From Panorpa germanica (taxonomy: Eukaryota; Arthropoda; Insecta; Mecoptera; Panorpidae): a stretch of 64,000 nt of DNA. Positions 38,578-49,542 of this stretch are shown here, piece by piece (position 1 is the first letter of the stretch; each line of letters starts with the position of its first letter). The stretch spans positions 1 through 64,000 of the forward strand of contig CAVMBN010000138.1 in the NCBI GenBank assembly GCA_963678705.1, in the 5' to 3' direction. Position numbers and translations under genes: made by a program. The notes beneath the pieces are model-generated. The model did not search any database. It was not told the DNA's origin and saw only the letters and a program-made list of their open reading frames with translations.

Positions 38578-40014
38578 CATTTCAGATCAGCCGTGTTTTA
38601 GCTGGGACTGGGTGTTTATGAATATCACTAATTATGTGCCAACACAACCATAGATTAATATTTACAAGCAGCGGTGTAATCTATATATGCGAGGTATCTA
38701 TACCATGGAACTGCTAACATTATCAAGAGGTCGTAGATGATACAACTGGCTTTGGTAAGTGTCTTTTAACATCTTGTTCTATGGAACTCATTCTGCAGTC
38801 GATTTTATTTCATTTTAAAAATGACATGACTCTCTAAATGGTAGAAATACATTTTAATTATTAGTTTAAGCATTCAGGTGATAGTTAACAGTGCATGGTG
38901 GGTAATAAATTTTACAAAAACATTGAATTAAAATAAAAACAATTCTATATTCTTATATATTTGGTTCTGAATTTTGTATGGTAGCTCAAAAACGGCTCCA
39001 GTGAATTTTTTGAAAATTTCCTATTTCGTAGAGAAAAAAATTATAAGACTTTTGGCGTCCTCGGATTTTCCCCCGAAATTCCTGGAAACCCGGAAAAAAA
39101 AATTTTTAATTTTTGCTCTATAACTTTTAATTCGTAAAAAATAGAAAGTTGAAATTTTGGAAATGTATTACGATGTAATAACGTTGCTACGTTTTTTGAA
39201 AATTGGAAATTTGAAAATGGAAAAAGAGGGGGCGTAACGAAAATTAGGGAGCTCAGTAAGGGAGAAAACTAAAATTTTGGATTGCATAAAGATTAAGTTG
39301 TATATGTTATAAAAAAAAATATTCAAAAGTCAAAAAATTTATTTGAGGGCACGGAGGCGGTTTTTGCCGTGGGTAAAAATTGTGCAGGAATTTTCTATAT
39401 TGGTTAACTTTAGTATATTATTTACAAATCGAAAAAAAGTTGGTCAAATAGCGAATAAATTCAAAATATTTTATTGTTGAGCGAGTTAAATATTTCAATT
39501 TAAAAATAGAATTAAAATTTGAATTATTTTGTTGGATTCAAATCATACACACTAAAAAGACGTCGCTTTGTGACGGGGCTAAATTCTAGTTCATTTATAA
39601 GTTTCGTGTTTCAATATAATGTTCTGTGGGACAAGAAAAATATAAATTACAAAAGTAAGGTAGCAGCAATTATGAAATGAGATTGGAAAGAATTTGAATA
39701 TGACAGGTAATGTTATTAAAATATAATTTAATTTGAAAATGACAAATGTGTTTTCATTTTCTTCAGGTAAAGATTCCGAAGATTACTTTGCTAGATTACG
39801 AGCCAAGTAAGCAAGGCTCAAAAGAGAGCTAACATTTCTTGACGATGTAGTTGTGCCAAGAAGGTAACTAATAGTGTTTGTAATATTAAATAAATTGAAA
39901 TAATCAATACAATCAATCAATACATGTAATAACCGCTTTGCATTTTTAGATCTATCAGATTGATGCTATTATCTATTAATCATGGCTTCAGAAAAAGAAA
40001 AAAAAGAATCAGAG
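38578..40014. other. Noncoding AT-rich sequence with GTAGCTC-AAACGGCT type phrases
   Basis: No protein is recognised. Around 38980-39240 it has GTAGCTCAAAAACGGCTCCA, CTCTATAACTTTTAATTCG and GTATTACGATGTAATAACG. The first recalls GTAGCTCCTAAACGGCTTGA in the 4,710-bp repeat spacer. It may be a distant relative of that repeat, or sequence of the same unknown family. Confidence 0.4.
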
Positions 40015-40075
40015 CAGTGGCGTAGTTACCGCCGTATCAATAATACGGAGCCCCCGGGCTATAGGGGCCCCAAAC
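40015..40075 (+). mobile_element. Probable hAT element 5' terminus
   Basis: CAGTGGCGTAGTTACCGCC followed by a G/C-rich stretch (GGAGCCCCCGGGCTATAGGG) is typical of the ends of one large hAT group, and it lies about 90 bp before a hAT transposase fragment. I found no convincing right-hand partner. CTACGCTAGGCAACTG near 41269 is only loosely similar, and no 8-bp target duplication was confirmed. Confidence 0.5.
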
Positions 40076-40099
40076 CTGTGTAAGCAACAATTCGCCTTT

Positions 40100-40811
40100 T
40101 TTTCTTCATTATTTGAAATCATTAATCCTGTTTCTAAAGCTTTACAGCATGAAATGAATGACTTACAGAAAGCTAGCATTTGACTAAGTAATCTTTTGAA
40201 TTGACTGAATGAAATAACAAATCAAAATTCATTCCATGGTTTGCATAAAGGGGTCCAGAGATCTAGCAAAAGAGTGGGGGGGAAACAACTGCTTCCAAAA
40301 ATAAAAGAAAGAAGACAACGAAGCGTTTTTTTGATGTGCTATCAGAAGATGAGAGAATTGCTGTTAGATATATTAATTTCTCAAACTAAACAAAGATTTC
40401 AGAGTCTGTGTGACCTAAGTAACATGTTAGAAGTATTACAACCGGAAAACTCTTATCTTTACCAAACTAAATAATAAAAAAGTATGCCGGAAAATTGTCT
40501 GCTAAACACAGTAAAGACTTGTGAGTTGATCTTTATGAACAATTAATTGCTTTGCTTAAAATCTGAAATTCAGAAAATTCATTCTATTAAGGAACTCCTG
40601 GAATTATCGCTGATTAAATTCAACAGCCTTTCATCCAGTTTTCCGGATGCTTTCTATGCTTGAACAACTTCCGGTTACAAGTGCAACAGCTGAAAGAAGT
40701 TTTTCGAAATTAAAACTGTTAAAAAATTATCTAAACACTTCTATGGGACAGAAAAAGCTCTCAGACTTGTCACTATTGTCTTTAGAGGCAGAAAATTTAA
40801 GAAAAATTTAA
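40100..40811 (+). pseudogene. hAT transposase, C-terminal remnant
   Basis: Cut-and-paste DNA transposase of the hAT superfamily; only the C-terminal part is present. Reading through several frames gives, in order: NPVSKALQHEMNDLQKAS (about 40122-40180), KRFFDVLSEDERIAV (about 40322-40370), FQSLCDLSNMLEVLQPE (about 40397-40450), KLSAKHSKDL (about 40490-40520) and the dimerisation domain LPVTSATAERSFSKLKLL (open frame 40641-40811, ending in a stop). The last motif is the diagnostic hAT dimerisation block, followed by NYLNTSMGQKKLSDLSLLS, also as in the family. At least three frameshifts and internal stops make it inactive. The DDE catalytic region and BED zinc finger are absent; together with the nearby element end, this suggests an internally deleted copy. 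Superfamily call is firm; the subfamily (ZMYM-like hATs) is a guess. Confidence 0.9.
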
Positions 40812-41454
40812 ATCATCTTCACCTATGAATGATTTATTAAATAAATTCGCCGAACAAAAGGCAAGAAAAGTGTCTATTTGATTTGAATTGTTTGCCTAGT
40901 TTAGTTCCTAGAAGTATTAATTGTAAGTAATAACGTATAAACAATATATAGTTAATTTAGTTGAATGCAAGCGTTTTTATTTCTTTTGTGAAAAATAAAT
41001 AACCTGGAGTTGTCCAAGATGTTAAACAACCAACATCTGAGCTAGACTTTTGTTGTGGTCTTATATACTCGTACAAAAAACTAGATGGATTAATTATTCG
41101 ATCTGCAGTTGCTTCAAAATTTTAACTTTAATAAAAGATAAATAACAAATACAATATATTCTATTTGGTCTTGTATTTTTTAGAACTTTGTATTTCTATG
41201 GTTCTCTTTAAAATAAATAAGAGTATTAATTATTCAGTGGAACTTATTTTATTTTAACTACTAATTGACTACGCTAGGCAACTGTTCTAATTTAAACTAC
41301 TATTATTACGATACAACTTATTACTTATTAACTTATATAATATAAATAAAGATACTATATAGTAATATAACTAGAAATAACTAGAAATTCCCAATCTCCT
41401 ATATACTCTATTCCTTTTGAATCATTAATTAAACCTATGGATATATATGAACAC
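40812..41454. other. AT-rich sequence, nothing recognised
   Basis: No open frame, inverted end or tandem repeat of note. It separates the hAT remnant from the inverted copy of the 2.2-kb unit. Confidence 0.5.
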
Positions 41455-41836
41455 ACAATTATTATCAAAATCATTTAAATAATATATACAGATGCATTGG
41501 TCCATTGATTTAGAAAGAAATAAATCAGGATTTGCTAAATATGAACAAATACATTTATTATTTGATAAATTTAAATGAAATAACAAAGTTAGCTCTTATA
41601 CTGGAGAACAATTAGCAATATTAAAAGCACTGGAAATTAATGAAAATATGAACAATAATAAAATTATAATAATAACGGATTCTTTAAGTGTTTTAAAAAA
41701 TTTTAATTCTAATGATCACAAATCAAATAATGATATTTTGACACGCAAAATTAAGGGGGTGTATTTCAATTTAATAAATAAGGATAATACCATAAAATGT
41801 ATGTGGATACCAGGACATTGTGGAATAAAGAAATAA
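41455..41836 (+). pseudogene. Non-LTR retrotransposon RNase H fragment (inverted copy)
   Basis: Plus-strand version of the RNase H remnant. The longest open part, 41648-41836, includes IIIITDSLSVLKNF and WIPGHCGIKK followed by a stop at the same junction as in most tandem copies. It differs from them by F for L after LKN. The upstream part has a stop (AAATGA) and the deletion noted for the unit. Confidence 0.85.
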
Positions 41837-41839
41837 AAT

Positions 41840-42142
41840 GTGTTCTTCAAGAACAATAATTTTTAACAATATTTCACTTTCATAATCTCTGTTTAGATAA
41901 TGATTTAATTTATCTGGATACACTTCTGCTTCTTTTTAATGTCCTGATATTTACTAGAGCAATATTTTGAGAGGCATCAGTTAGAGTTCTACATTCTCCA
42001 AGAATTAAATTCCCTTCACTTTCTATTTCCTTGTTGTTCTGTTGTTTTAATATAATTATGCAAACTGTTGGTTGCTTTCATTACAGAATCCGCTGTTGTT
42101 TCTTCATTTTGCATTAATGACACGGTGAAATATTCTAAATCT
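41840..42142 (-). pseudogene. PIF/Harbinger transposase C-terminal fragment (inverted copy)
   Basis: The minus strand carries the RFRIFHRVINAK and LHNYIKTTEQQ blocks and then a PGE-type segment, more diverged than the tandem copies (it reads CTTGGAGAATGTAG where they read CCTGGAGAATGTAG). It has the GCGGATTC form of a marker site and lacks the AATAAAAATC stop variant. Confidence 0.78.
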
Positions 42143-42185
42143 GAAGATTAAAATCTCTATCTCCTGGCCCGTGGTAATCTGTAAT

Positions 42186-42453
42186 TAAATATTCTTTTAT
42201 CACGACTTAACTGAAGATCAGAAGATTATTATGAAGTGGAAACGCCTCGTCTACAAAATAGAATCTAAATTTGGATGTAACATATAATAATCTCTTCCTT
42301 TTAACTGACTTTTGTTAATGAAATCTTGGTTTCTCAAATTGAAGTTTAATTTTTTGATTATATTTAAAATTTCATATGAAGGTAATTTCACTTTCATCTC
42401 AATTTCCAAATTTATTGATTCCTTTGCCAATTTATCCGCAATTTCGTTTCCTC
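42186..42453 (-). pseudogene. LINE 3' part of the RNase H region, present only once
   Basis: C-terminal extension of the RNase H domain found only in the first tandem copy. It supplies GNEIADKLAKES with the last catalytic aspartate, then a linker (KLPSYEILNIIKKLNF) and GRDYYMLHPNLDSIL before a stop at 42251. The stretch 42186-42250 has no clear assignment. In the other copies this part is replaced by the junction to the Harbinger C-terminal fragment, so this copy shows the breakpoint. Confidence 0.8.
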
Positions 42454-42899
42454 TTATTCCACAATGTCCTGGTATCCACATACATTTTATGGTATTATTT
42501 TTATTTATTATATTGAAATACACCCCCTTAATTTTGCGTGTCAAAATATCATTATTTGATTTGTGATCATTAGAATTTAAATTTTTTAAAACACTTAAAG
42601 AATCCGTTATTATTATAATTTTATTATTGTTGATATTTTCATTAATTTCCAATGCTTTTAATATTGCTAATTGTTCTCCAGTATAAGAGCTAACTTTGTT
42701 ATTTCATTTAAATTTATCAAATAATAAATGTATTTGTTCATATTTAGCAAATCCTGATTTATTTCTTTCTAAACCAATGGACCAATGCATCTGTATATAT
42801 AATTTTTGTTAAATTTCTATTAAATTGATGCATTAGGTTTAAAAACATTTCATTATTTATCGCATTATTAAATGATTTTGATAATAATTGTATGGCATC
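42251..42899 (-). pseudogene. Non-LTR retrotransposon RNase H domain, longest copy
   Basis: RNase H removes RNA from the RNA-DNA hybrid during reverse transcription in some LINE clades. Reading from 42899 down: DAIQLLSKSFNNAINNE leads into IIYTDALVHWFRKK (the first aspartate, then a stop), FAKYEQIHLLFDKFK (stop), SSYTGEQLAILKALE (the family glutamate), IIIITDSLSVLKNL (second aspartate) and WIPGHCGIRGNEIADKLAK (histidine and last aspartate). All four acidic positions and the histidine of the family are therefore recognisable. The 133-codon frame at 42251-42652 has no ATG at its upstream end (TTG there); it is the tail of a longer broken frame. Reverse transcriptase and endonuclease are absent. 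It is inactive because of stops and a frameshift. The LINE clade (I or R1-like) cannot be fixed from this piece. Confidence 0.9.
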
Positions 42900-42904
42900 C
42901 TAAT

Positions 42905-43390
42905 ATTAAATTAAATTAATAGTAAATTATCAATATTTTGTAGAATTAATTCATTTTTGGATAAGGTCTGCCCAAATGAAGATACCTGTAATATTCCACC
43001 ATCATTTTGAGAGCCTATAAATTTATAATTTGCATCACAAATTGCGAAAGGTATAATGCTGATTTTTCTTTTTATAGTTAAAGTACTGGGAACCTGTTTT
43101 ATTAATAGTTTCTTTTATAATTCTGCAAGCAGTAGACTTTCCAATTCTGAAGGAAAATGCTAGACTTGGCAGTGAATCTCCTGGCGGAAAATTATAGAAA
43201 ATATTAATTGAATTTTAGATTGCTAATCTCGCTCTTCAGGAGGGTAAAGTAAATTGTCAAATTGTGAAATACATACTCGAGTAAAGTTAAAAAATAATGG
43301 CTCATTTCTTGAATGAGGTTATTAAAATACCCCTGTTGATCACGATTTTGATTAAAGGGATGAACTCACCATCTAGGTCTACGATTCCTT
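42905..43390 (-). pseudogene. PIF/Harbinger transposase, N-terminal and middle part, unit 1
   Basis: DDE transposase of the PIF/Harbinger superfamily. Reading from 43390 down in shifting frames: VHPFNQNRDQQGYFNNLIQE (matching the family's W-V-P..R...G.Y.NL..E start), SQFDNLLYPPEERD, GDSLPSLAFSFRIGKS, TACRIIKET, YFNYKKKISIIPFAICDANY, KFIGSQNDGGILQ and VSSFGQTLSKNE. FRIGKST is the helix-turn-helix-like block, and the aspartate in CDANYKF is the second acidic residue of the family. The IDG-H block with the first acidic residue is missing: IIKET runs almost directly into GSQYFNYK. Frameshifts and that deletion make it inactive. It ends next to the LINE fragment at about 42900; its C-terminus lies 1 kb away on the other strand. 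Confidence 0.87.
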
Positions 43391-44349
43391 TCATTTTCTA
43401 TCAAAATAATACCTGTGCAATAACACAAATCCTTCTTCTTTTACCTATTAACTACTATTAGTAATTTGCGCTGCATTTTAAATTATATTATATACAACAA
43501 TCAAATGTTTTTACTATGTAATATAGTTTTTCTTAATTTAATGTTTTTAATTTAAAACATTGGACCTTGTAAGGTTCTAAAAAAACTAAGGAAACTTAAA
43601 AAATAAATTAAATTAAATACAAAATACAGCATTAAATTAAGAATATATTTTCATTATCTGCTGTTATTATAGTTGCATATACCCCAGGCGTTAGAATGAG
43701 CGAAATACCTATTTTAATATTTAACATATAACAGGCTTGTGTCCTCATTTTTTAGTGGTCGATTTTTCAATTGTTGATTGAAATTAATGTTAATAAATGT
43801 GTATTGGCGTGTCTATTTTATTAAATATCTAAATGTTGACGGAGATATAGCAATTAAAAATTTGTATTGTAGTTTTAGCGCTAGGTTAGTTATTTGTTGA
43901 GTAGGTCAGTGCTGTGGTAATGTTTTGTAGCTGTTGGTAGTCAAATAATCAAGTCAAGTCAAAGAATAATAAGTTTTTATTTTATTTAACCCTGTTAAGG
44001 CAGACATAATATTGAAATTTGATTGTTCCTCGAAACAGTTGTAAATAATATTTGATATTTTGATATATAAATACATATAGCAGAGATTCGTGAGCTGTAA
44101 GGTTGTGATGTCACATGCAGTTGGAATGTGTACAACGTTGAATCCCTTTAATAATTAAAGAGACAAAATGACTTTTTTAATTGTTAATATCTCCTAACAT
44201 ATAAGGAGTTCTAGTAACCAACTTTATCAATATTTAGGACAATTTTATAGAAATTAAGACATAGGACACTAGCCCATTGCCCATTTTTATTTACCTAATA
44301 AAAAACATTACAGATTACCACGGGCCAGGAGATAGAGATTTTAATCTTC
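43391..44349. other. Unassigned AT-rich part of the 2.2-kb unit (unit 1 shown)
   Basis: No protein recognised. Its left part would be the 5' side of the Harbinger element if that were intact. The right part (about 43,820-44,300) is the segment found inverted in the 5.2-kb unit. It includes TTTAACCCTGTTAAGGCAG near 43987 and GTGATGTCACATGCAG near 44106. No Harbinger terminal repeat or TWA target duplication could be assigned. Equivalent stretches recur in the other units. Confidence 0.5.
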
Positions 44350-44657
44350 AGATTTAGAATATTTCACCGTGTCATTAATGCAAAATGAAGAAACAACAGC
44401 GGATTCTGTAATGAAAGCAACCAACAGTTTGCATAATTATATTAAAACAACAGAACAACAAGGAAATAGAAAGTGAAGTGAATTTAATTCCTGGAGAATG
44501 TAGAACTCTAACTGATGCCTCTCAAAATATTGCTCTAGTAAATATCAGGACATTAAAAAGAAGCAGAAGTGTATTTAAAATAGAATAAAAATCATTATCT
44601 ATACAGAGATTATGAAAGTGAAATATTGTTAAAAATTATTGTTCTTGAAGAACACAT
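44350..44657 (+). pseudogene. PIF/Harbinger transposase, C-terminal part, unit 1
   Basis: Plus-strand fragments in three frames: RFRIFHRVINAK (the family's W-R-I-F-R-R-P-I block, then a stop), ADSVMKATNSLHNYIKTTEQ (the K-A-C..LHN block) and VNLIPGECRTLTDASQNIA (the P-G-E-W-R block), ending in RSVFKIE where the family has R-x-A-x-x-R-D-x-F. This is the natural C-terminus of the transposase whose front part lies on the minus strand of the same unit. Here AATAAAAATC introduces a stop. It abuts the RNase H fragment of the next unit at 44659. Confidence 0.8.
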
Positions 44658-44658
44658 T

Positions 44659-45112
44659 TTATTTCTTTATTCCACAATGTCCTGGTATCCACATACATTT
44701 TATGGTATTATCCTTATTTATTAAATTGAAATACACCCCCTTAATTTTGCGTGTCAAAATATCATTATTTGATTTGTGATCATTAGAATTTAAATTTTTT
44801 AAAACACTTAAAGAATCCGTTATTATTATAATTTTATTATTGTTGATATTTTCATTAATTTCCAATGCTTTTAATATTGCTAATTGTTCTCCAGTATAAG
44901 AGCTAACTTTGTTATTTCATTTAAATTTATCAAATAATAAATGTATTTGTTCATATTTAGCAAATCCTGATTTATTTCTTTCTAAACCAATGGACCAATG
45001 CATCTGTATATATAATTTTTGTTAAATTTCTATTAAATTGATGCATTAGGTTTAAAAACATTTCATTATTTATCGCATTATTAAATGATTTTGATAATAA
45101 TTGTATGGCATC
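44659..45112 (-). pseudogene. RNase H fragment, unit 2
   Basis: Ends at GHCGIKK and a stop, where the Harbinger C-terminal fragment of the previous unit abuts it, so the last catalytic aspartate is lost. Confidence 0.88.
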
Positions 45113-45117
45113 CTAAT

Positions 45118-45603
45118 ATTAAATTAAATTAATAGTAAATTATCAATATTTTGTAGAATTAATTCATTTTTGGATAAGGTCTGCCCAAATGAAGATACCT
45201 GTAATATTCCACCATCATTTTGAGAGCCTATAAATTTATAATTTGCATCACAAATTGCGAAAGGTATAATGCTGATTTTTCTTTTTATAGTTAAAGTACT
45301 GGGAACCTGTTTTATTAATAGTTTCTTTTATAATTCTGCAAGCAGTAGACTTTCCAATTCTGAAGGAAAATGCTAGACTTGGCAGTGAATCTCCTGGCGG
45401 AAAATTATAGAAAATATTAATTGAATTTTAGATTGCTAATCTCGCTCTTCAGGAGGGTAAAGTAAATTGTCAAATTGTGAAATACATACTCGAGTAAAGT
45501 TAAAAAATAATGGCTCATTTCTTGAATGAGGTTATTAAAATACCCCTGTTGATCACGATTTTGATTAAAGGGATGAACTCACCATCTAGGTCTACGATTC
45601 CTT
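45118..45603 (-). pseudogene. PIF/Harbinger N-terminal/middle part, unit 2
   Basis: Same frames and lesions as in unit 1; no private lesion noticed. Confidence 0.85.
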
Positions 45604-46562
45604 TCATTTTCTATCAAAATAATACCTGTGCAATAACACAAATCCTTCTTCTTTTACCTATTAACTACTATTAGTAATTTGCGCTGCATTTTAAATTATA
45701 TTATATACAACAATCAAATGTTTTTACTATGTAATATAGTTTTTCTTAATTTAATGTTTTTAATTTAAAACATTGGACCTTGTAAGGTTCTAAAAAAACT
45801 AAGGAAACTTAAAAAATAAATTAAATTAAATACAAAATACAGCATTAAATTAAGAATATATTTTCATTATCTGCTGTTATTATAGTTGCATATACCCCAG
45901 GCGTTAGAATGAGCGAAATACCTATTTTAATATTTAACATATAACAGGCTTGTGTCCTCATTTTTTAGTGGTCGATTTTTCAATTGTTGATTGAAATTAA
46001 TGTTAATAAATGTGTATTGGCGTGTCTATTTTATTAAATATCTAAATGTTGACGGAGATATAGCAATTAAAAATTTGTATTGTAGTTTTAGCGCTAGGTT
46101 AGTTATTTGTTGAGTAGGTCAGTGCTGTGGTAATGTTTTGTAGCTGTTGGTAGTCAAATAATCAAGTCAAGTCAAAGAATAATAAGTTTTTATTTTATTT
46201 AACCCTGTTAAGGCAGACATAATATTGAAATTTGATTGTTCCTCGAAACAGTTGTAAATAATATTTGATATTTTGATATATAAATACATATAGCAGAGAT
46301 TCGTGAGCTGTAAGGTTGTGATGTCACATGCAGTTGGAATGTGTACAACGTTGAATCCCTTTAATAATTAAAGAGACAAAATGACTTTTTTAATTGTTAA
46401 TATCTCCTAACATATAAGGAGTTCTAGTAACCAACTTTATCAATATTTAGGACAATTTTATAGAAATTAAGACATAGGACACTAGCCCATTGCCCATTTT
46501 TATTTACCTAATAAAAAACATTACAGATTACCACGGGCCAGGAGATAGAGATTTTAATCTTC

Positions 46563-46870
46563 AGATTTAGAATATTTCACCGTGTCATTAATGCAAAATG
46601 AAGAAACAACAGCGGATTCTGTAATGAAAGCAACCAACAGTTTGCATAATTATATTAAAACAACAGAACAACAAGGAAATAGAAAGTGAAGTGAATTTAA
46701 TTCCTGGAGAATGTAGAACTCTAACTGATGCCTCTCAAAATATTGCTCTAGTAAATATCAGGACATTAAAAAGAAGCAGAAGTGTATTTAAAATAGAATA
46801 AAAATCATTATCTATACAGAGATTATGAAAGTGAAATATTGTTAAAAATTATTGTTCTTGAAGAACACAT
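46563..46870 (+). pseudogene. PIF/Harbinger C-terminal part, unit 2
   Basis: Same as unit 1, including the AATAAAAATC stop. Confidence 0.8.
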
Positions 46871-46871
46871 T

Positions 46872-47325
46872 TTATTTCTTTATTCCACAATGTCCTGGTA
46901 TCCACATACATTTTATGGTATTATCCTTATTTATTAAATTGAAATACACCCCCTTAATTTTGCGTGTCAAAATATCATTATTTGATTTGTGATCATTAGA
47001 ATTTAAATTTTTTAAAACACTTAAAGAATCCGTTATTATTATAATTTTATTATTGTTGATATTTTCATTAATTTCCAATGCTTTTAATATTGCTAATTGT
47101 TCTCCAGTATAAGAGCTAACTTTGTTATTTCATTTAAATTTATCAAATAATAAATGTATTTGTTCATATTTAGCAAATCCTGATTTATTTCTTTCTAAAC
47201 CAATGGACCAATGCATCTGTATATATAATTTTTGTTAAATTTCTATTAAATTGATGCATTAGGTTTAAAAACATTTCATTATTTATCGCATTATTAAATG
47301 ATTTTGATAATAATTGTATGGCATC
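46872..47325 (-). pseudogene. RNase H fragment, unit 3
   Basis: Same truncated end as in unit 2 and no private difference seen in the frame. Confidence 0.88.
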
Positions 47326-47330
47326 CTAAT

Positions 47331-47816
47331 ATTAAATTAAATTAATAGTAAATTATCAATATTTTGTAGAATTAATTCATTTTTGGATAAGGTCTGCCCA
47401 AATGAAGATACCTGTAATATTCCACCATCATTTTGAGAGCCTATAAATTTATAATTTGCATCACAAATTGCGAAAGGTATAATGCTGATTTTTCTTTTTA
47501 TAGTTAAAGTACTGGGAACCTGTTTTATTAATAGTTTCTTTTATAATTCTGCAAGCAGTAGACTTTCCAATTCTGAAGGAAAATGCTAGACTTGGCAGTG
47601 AATCTCCTGGCGGAAAATTATAGAAAATATTAATTGAATTTTAGATTGCTAATCTCGCTCTTCAGGAGGGTAAAGTAAATTGTCAAATTGTGAAATACAT
47701 ACTCGAGTAAAGTTAAAAAATAATGGCTCATTTCTTGAATGAGGTTATTAAAATACCCCTGTTGATCACGATTTTGATTAAAGGGATGAACTCACCATCT
47801 AGGTCTACGATTCCTT
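47331..47816 (-). pseudogene. PIF/Harbinger N-terminal/middle part, unit 3
   Basis: Same lesions as in unit 1. Confidence 0.85.
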
Positions 47817-48775
47817 TCATTTTCTATCAAAATAATACCTGTGCAATAACACAAATCCTTCTTCTTTTACCTATTAACTACTATTAGTAATTTGCGCTGC
47901 ATTTTAAATTATATTATATACAACAATCAAATGTTTTTACTATGTAATATAGTTTTTCTTAATTTAATGTTTTTAATTTAAAACATTGGACCTTGTAAGG
48001 TTCTAAAAAAACTAAGGAAACTTAAAAAATAAATTAAATTAAATACAAAATACAGCATTAAATTAAGAATATATTTTCATTATCTGCTGTTATTATAGTT
48101 GCATATACCCCAGGCGTTAGAATGAGCGAAATACCTATTTTAATATTTAACATATAACAGGCTTGTGTCCTCATTTTTTAGTGGTCGATTTTTCAATTGT
48201 TGATTGAAATTAATGTTAATAAATGTGTATTGGCGTGTCTATTTTATTAAATATCTAAATGTTGACGGAGATATAGCAATTAAAAATTTGTATTGTAGTT
48301 TTAGCGCTAGGTTAGTTATTTGTTGAGTAGGTCAGTGCTGTGGTAATGTTTTGTAGCTGTTGGTAGTCAAATAATCAAGTCAAGTCAAAGAATAATAAGT
48401 TTTTATTTTATTTAACCCTGTTAAGGCAGACATAATATTGAAATTTGATTGTTCCTCGAAACAGTTGTAAATAATATTTGATATTTTGATATATAAATAC
48501 ATATAGCAGAGATTCGTGAGCTGTAAGGTTGTGATGTCACATGCAGTTGGAATGTGTACAACGTTGAATCCCTTTAATAATTAAAGAGACAAAATGACTT
48601 TTTTAATTGTTAATATCTCCTAACATATAAGGAGTTCTAGTAACCAACTTTATCAATATTTAGGACAATTTTATAGAAATTAAGACATAGGACACTAGCC
48701 CATTGCCCATTTTTATTTACCTAATAAAAAACATTACAGATTACCACGGGCCAGGAGATAGAGATTTTAATCTTC

Positions 48776-49083
48776 AGATTTAGAATATTTCACCGTGTCA
48801 TTAATGCAAAATGAAGAAACAACAGCGAATTCTGTAATGAAAGCAACCAACAGTTTGCATAATTATATTAAAACAACAGAACAACAAGGAAATAGAAAGT
48901 GAAGTGAATTTAATTCCTGGAGAATGTAGAACTCTAACTGATGCCTCTCAAAATATTGCTCTAGTAAATATCAGGACATTAAAAAGAAGCAGAAGTGTAT
49001 TTAAAATAGAATTAAATCATTATCTATACAGAGATTATGAAAGTGAAATATTGTTAAAAATTATTGTTCTTGAAGAACACATT
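48776..49083 (+). pseudogene. PIF/Harbinger C-terminal part, unit 3
   Basis: AATTAAATC removes the stop, giving an 81-codon frame at 48904-49149. It has no ATG at its start (GTG) and its end is read through the antisense of RNase H, so it is a chimeric open frame and not a plausible gene. Confidence 0.8.
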
Positions 49084-49537
49084 TTATTTCTTTATTCCAC
49101 AATGTCCTGGTATCCACATACATTTTATGGTATTATCCTTATTTATTAAATTGAAATACACCCCCTTAATTTTGCGTGTCAAAATATCATTATTTGATTT
49201 GTGATCATTAGAATTTAAATTTTTTAAAACACTTAAAGAATCCGTTATTATTATAATTTTATTATTGTTGATATTTTCATTAATTTCCAATGCTTTTAAT
49301 ATTGCTAATTGTTCTCCAGTATAAGAGCTAACTTTGTTATTTCATTTAAATTTATCAAATAATAAATGTATTTGTTCATATTTAGCAAATCCTGATTTAT
49401 TTCTTTCTAAACCAATGGACCAATGCATCTGTATATATAATTTTTGTTAAATTTCTATTAAATTGATGCATTAGGTTTAAAAACATTTCATTATTTATCG
49501 CATTATTAAATGATTTTGATAATAATTGTATGGCATC
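49084..49537 (-). pseudogene. RNase H fragment, unit 4
   Basis: Truncated after GIKK. Its antisense overlaps the end of the plus-strand Harbinger-derived open frame 48904-49149. Confidence 0.88.
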
Positions 49538-49542
49538 CTAAT

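Larger units (their letters stand above)
41455..42185 (-). repeat. Inverted partial copy of the 2.2-kb composite unit
   Basis: Reverse complement of the segment spanning the Harbinger C-terminal part and the RNase H fragment of the tandem units (compare 44300-45112). It lacks about 70 bp near 41480 relative to the tandem copies. The match ends at about 42185 after GTGGTAATCTGTAAT. It faces the tandem array, giving a divergent arrangement at the array's left edge. Confidence 0.9.
42454..44666 (+). repeat. 2.2-kb composite unit 1
   Basis: Length 2213. Carries GCGGATTC and the AATAAAAATC stop variant. Its RNase H fragment extends left beyond the unit border into the LINE 3' part. It reads TTATTATATTG where later units read TTATTAAATTG. 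Confidence 0.92.
44667..46879 (+). repeat. 2.2-kb composite unit 2
   Basis: Length 2213; GCGGATTC with the AATAAAAATC variant. Confidence 0.92.
46880..49091 (+). repeat. 2.2-kb composite unit 3
   Basis: Length 2212; GCGAATTC with the AATTAAATC variant, which opens an 81-codon plus frame at 48904-49149. Confidence 0.92.

Noticed and set aside
41260..41290. CTACGCTAGGCAACTG as the right end of the hAT element
   Set aside because: It needs several inserted bases to match CTACGCCACTG, and no 8-bp target duplication supports it.
42312..42566. 84-codon plus-strand frame
   Set aside because: It is the antisense shadow of the RNase H fragment.
48904..49149. 81-codon plus-strand frame, also at 51120, 53332 and 60770, as a possible gene
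   Set aside because: It is the frame-disrupted C-terminus of a Harbinger transposase read through into antisense LINE sequence, with a GTG start. Other units carry a stop in it.
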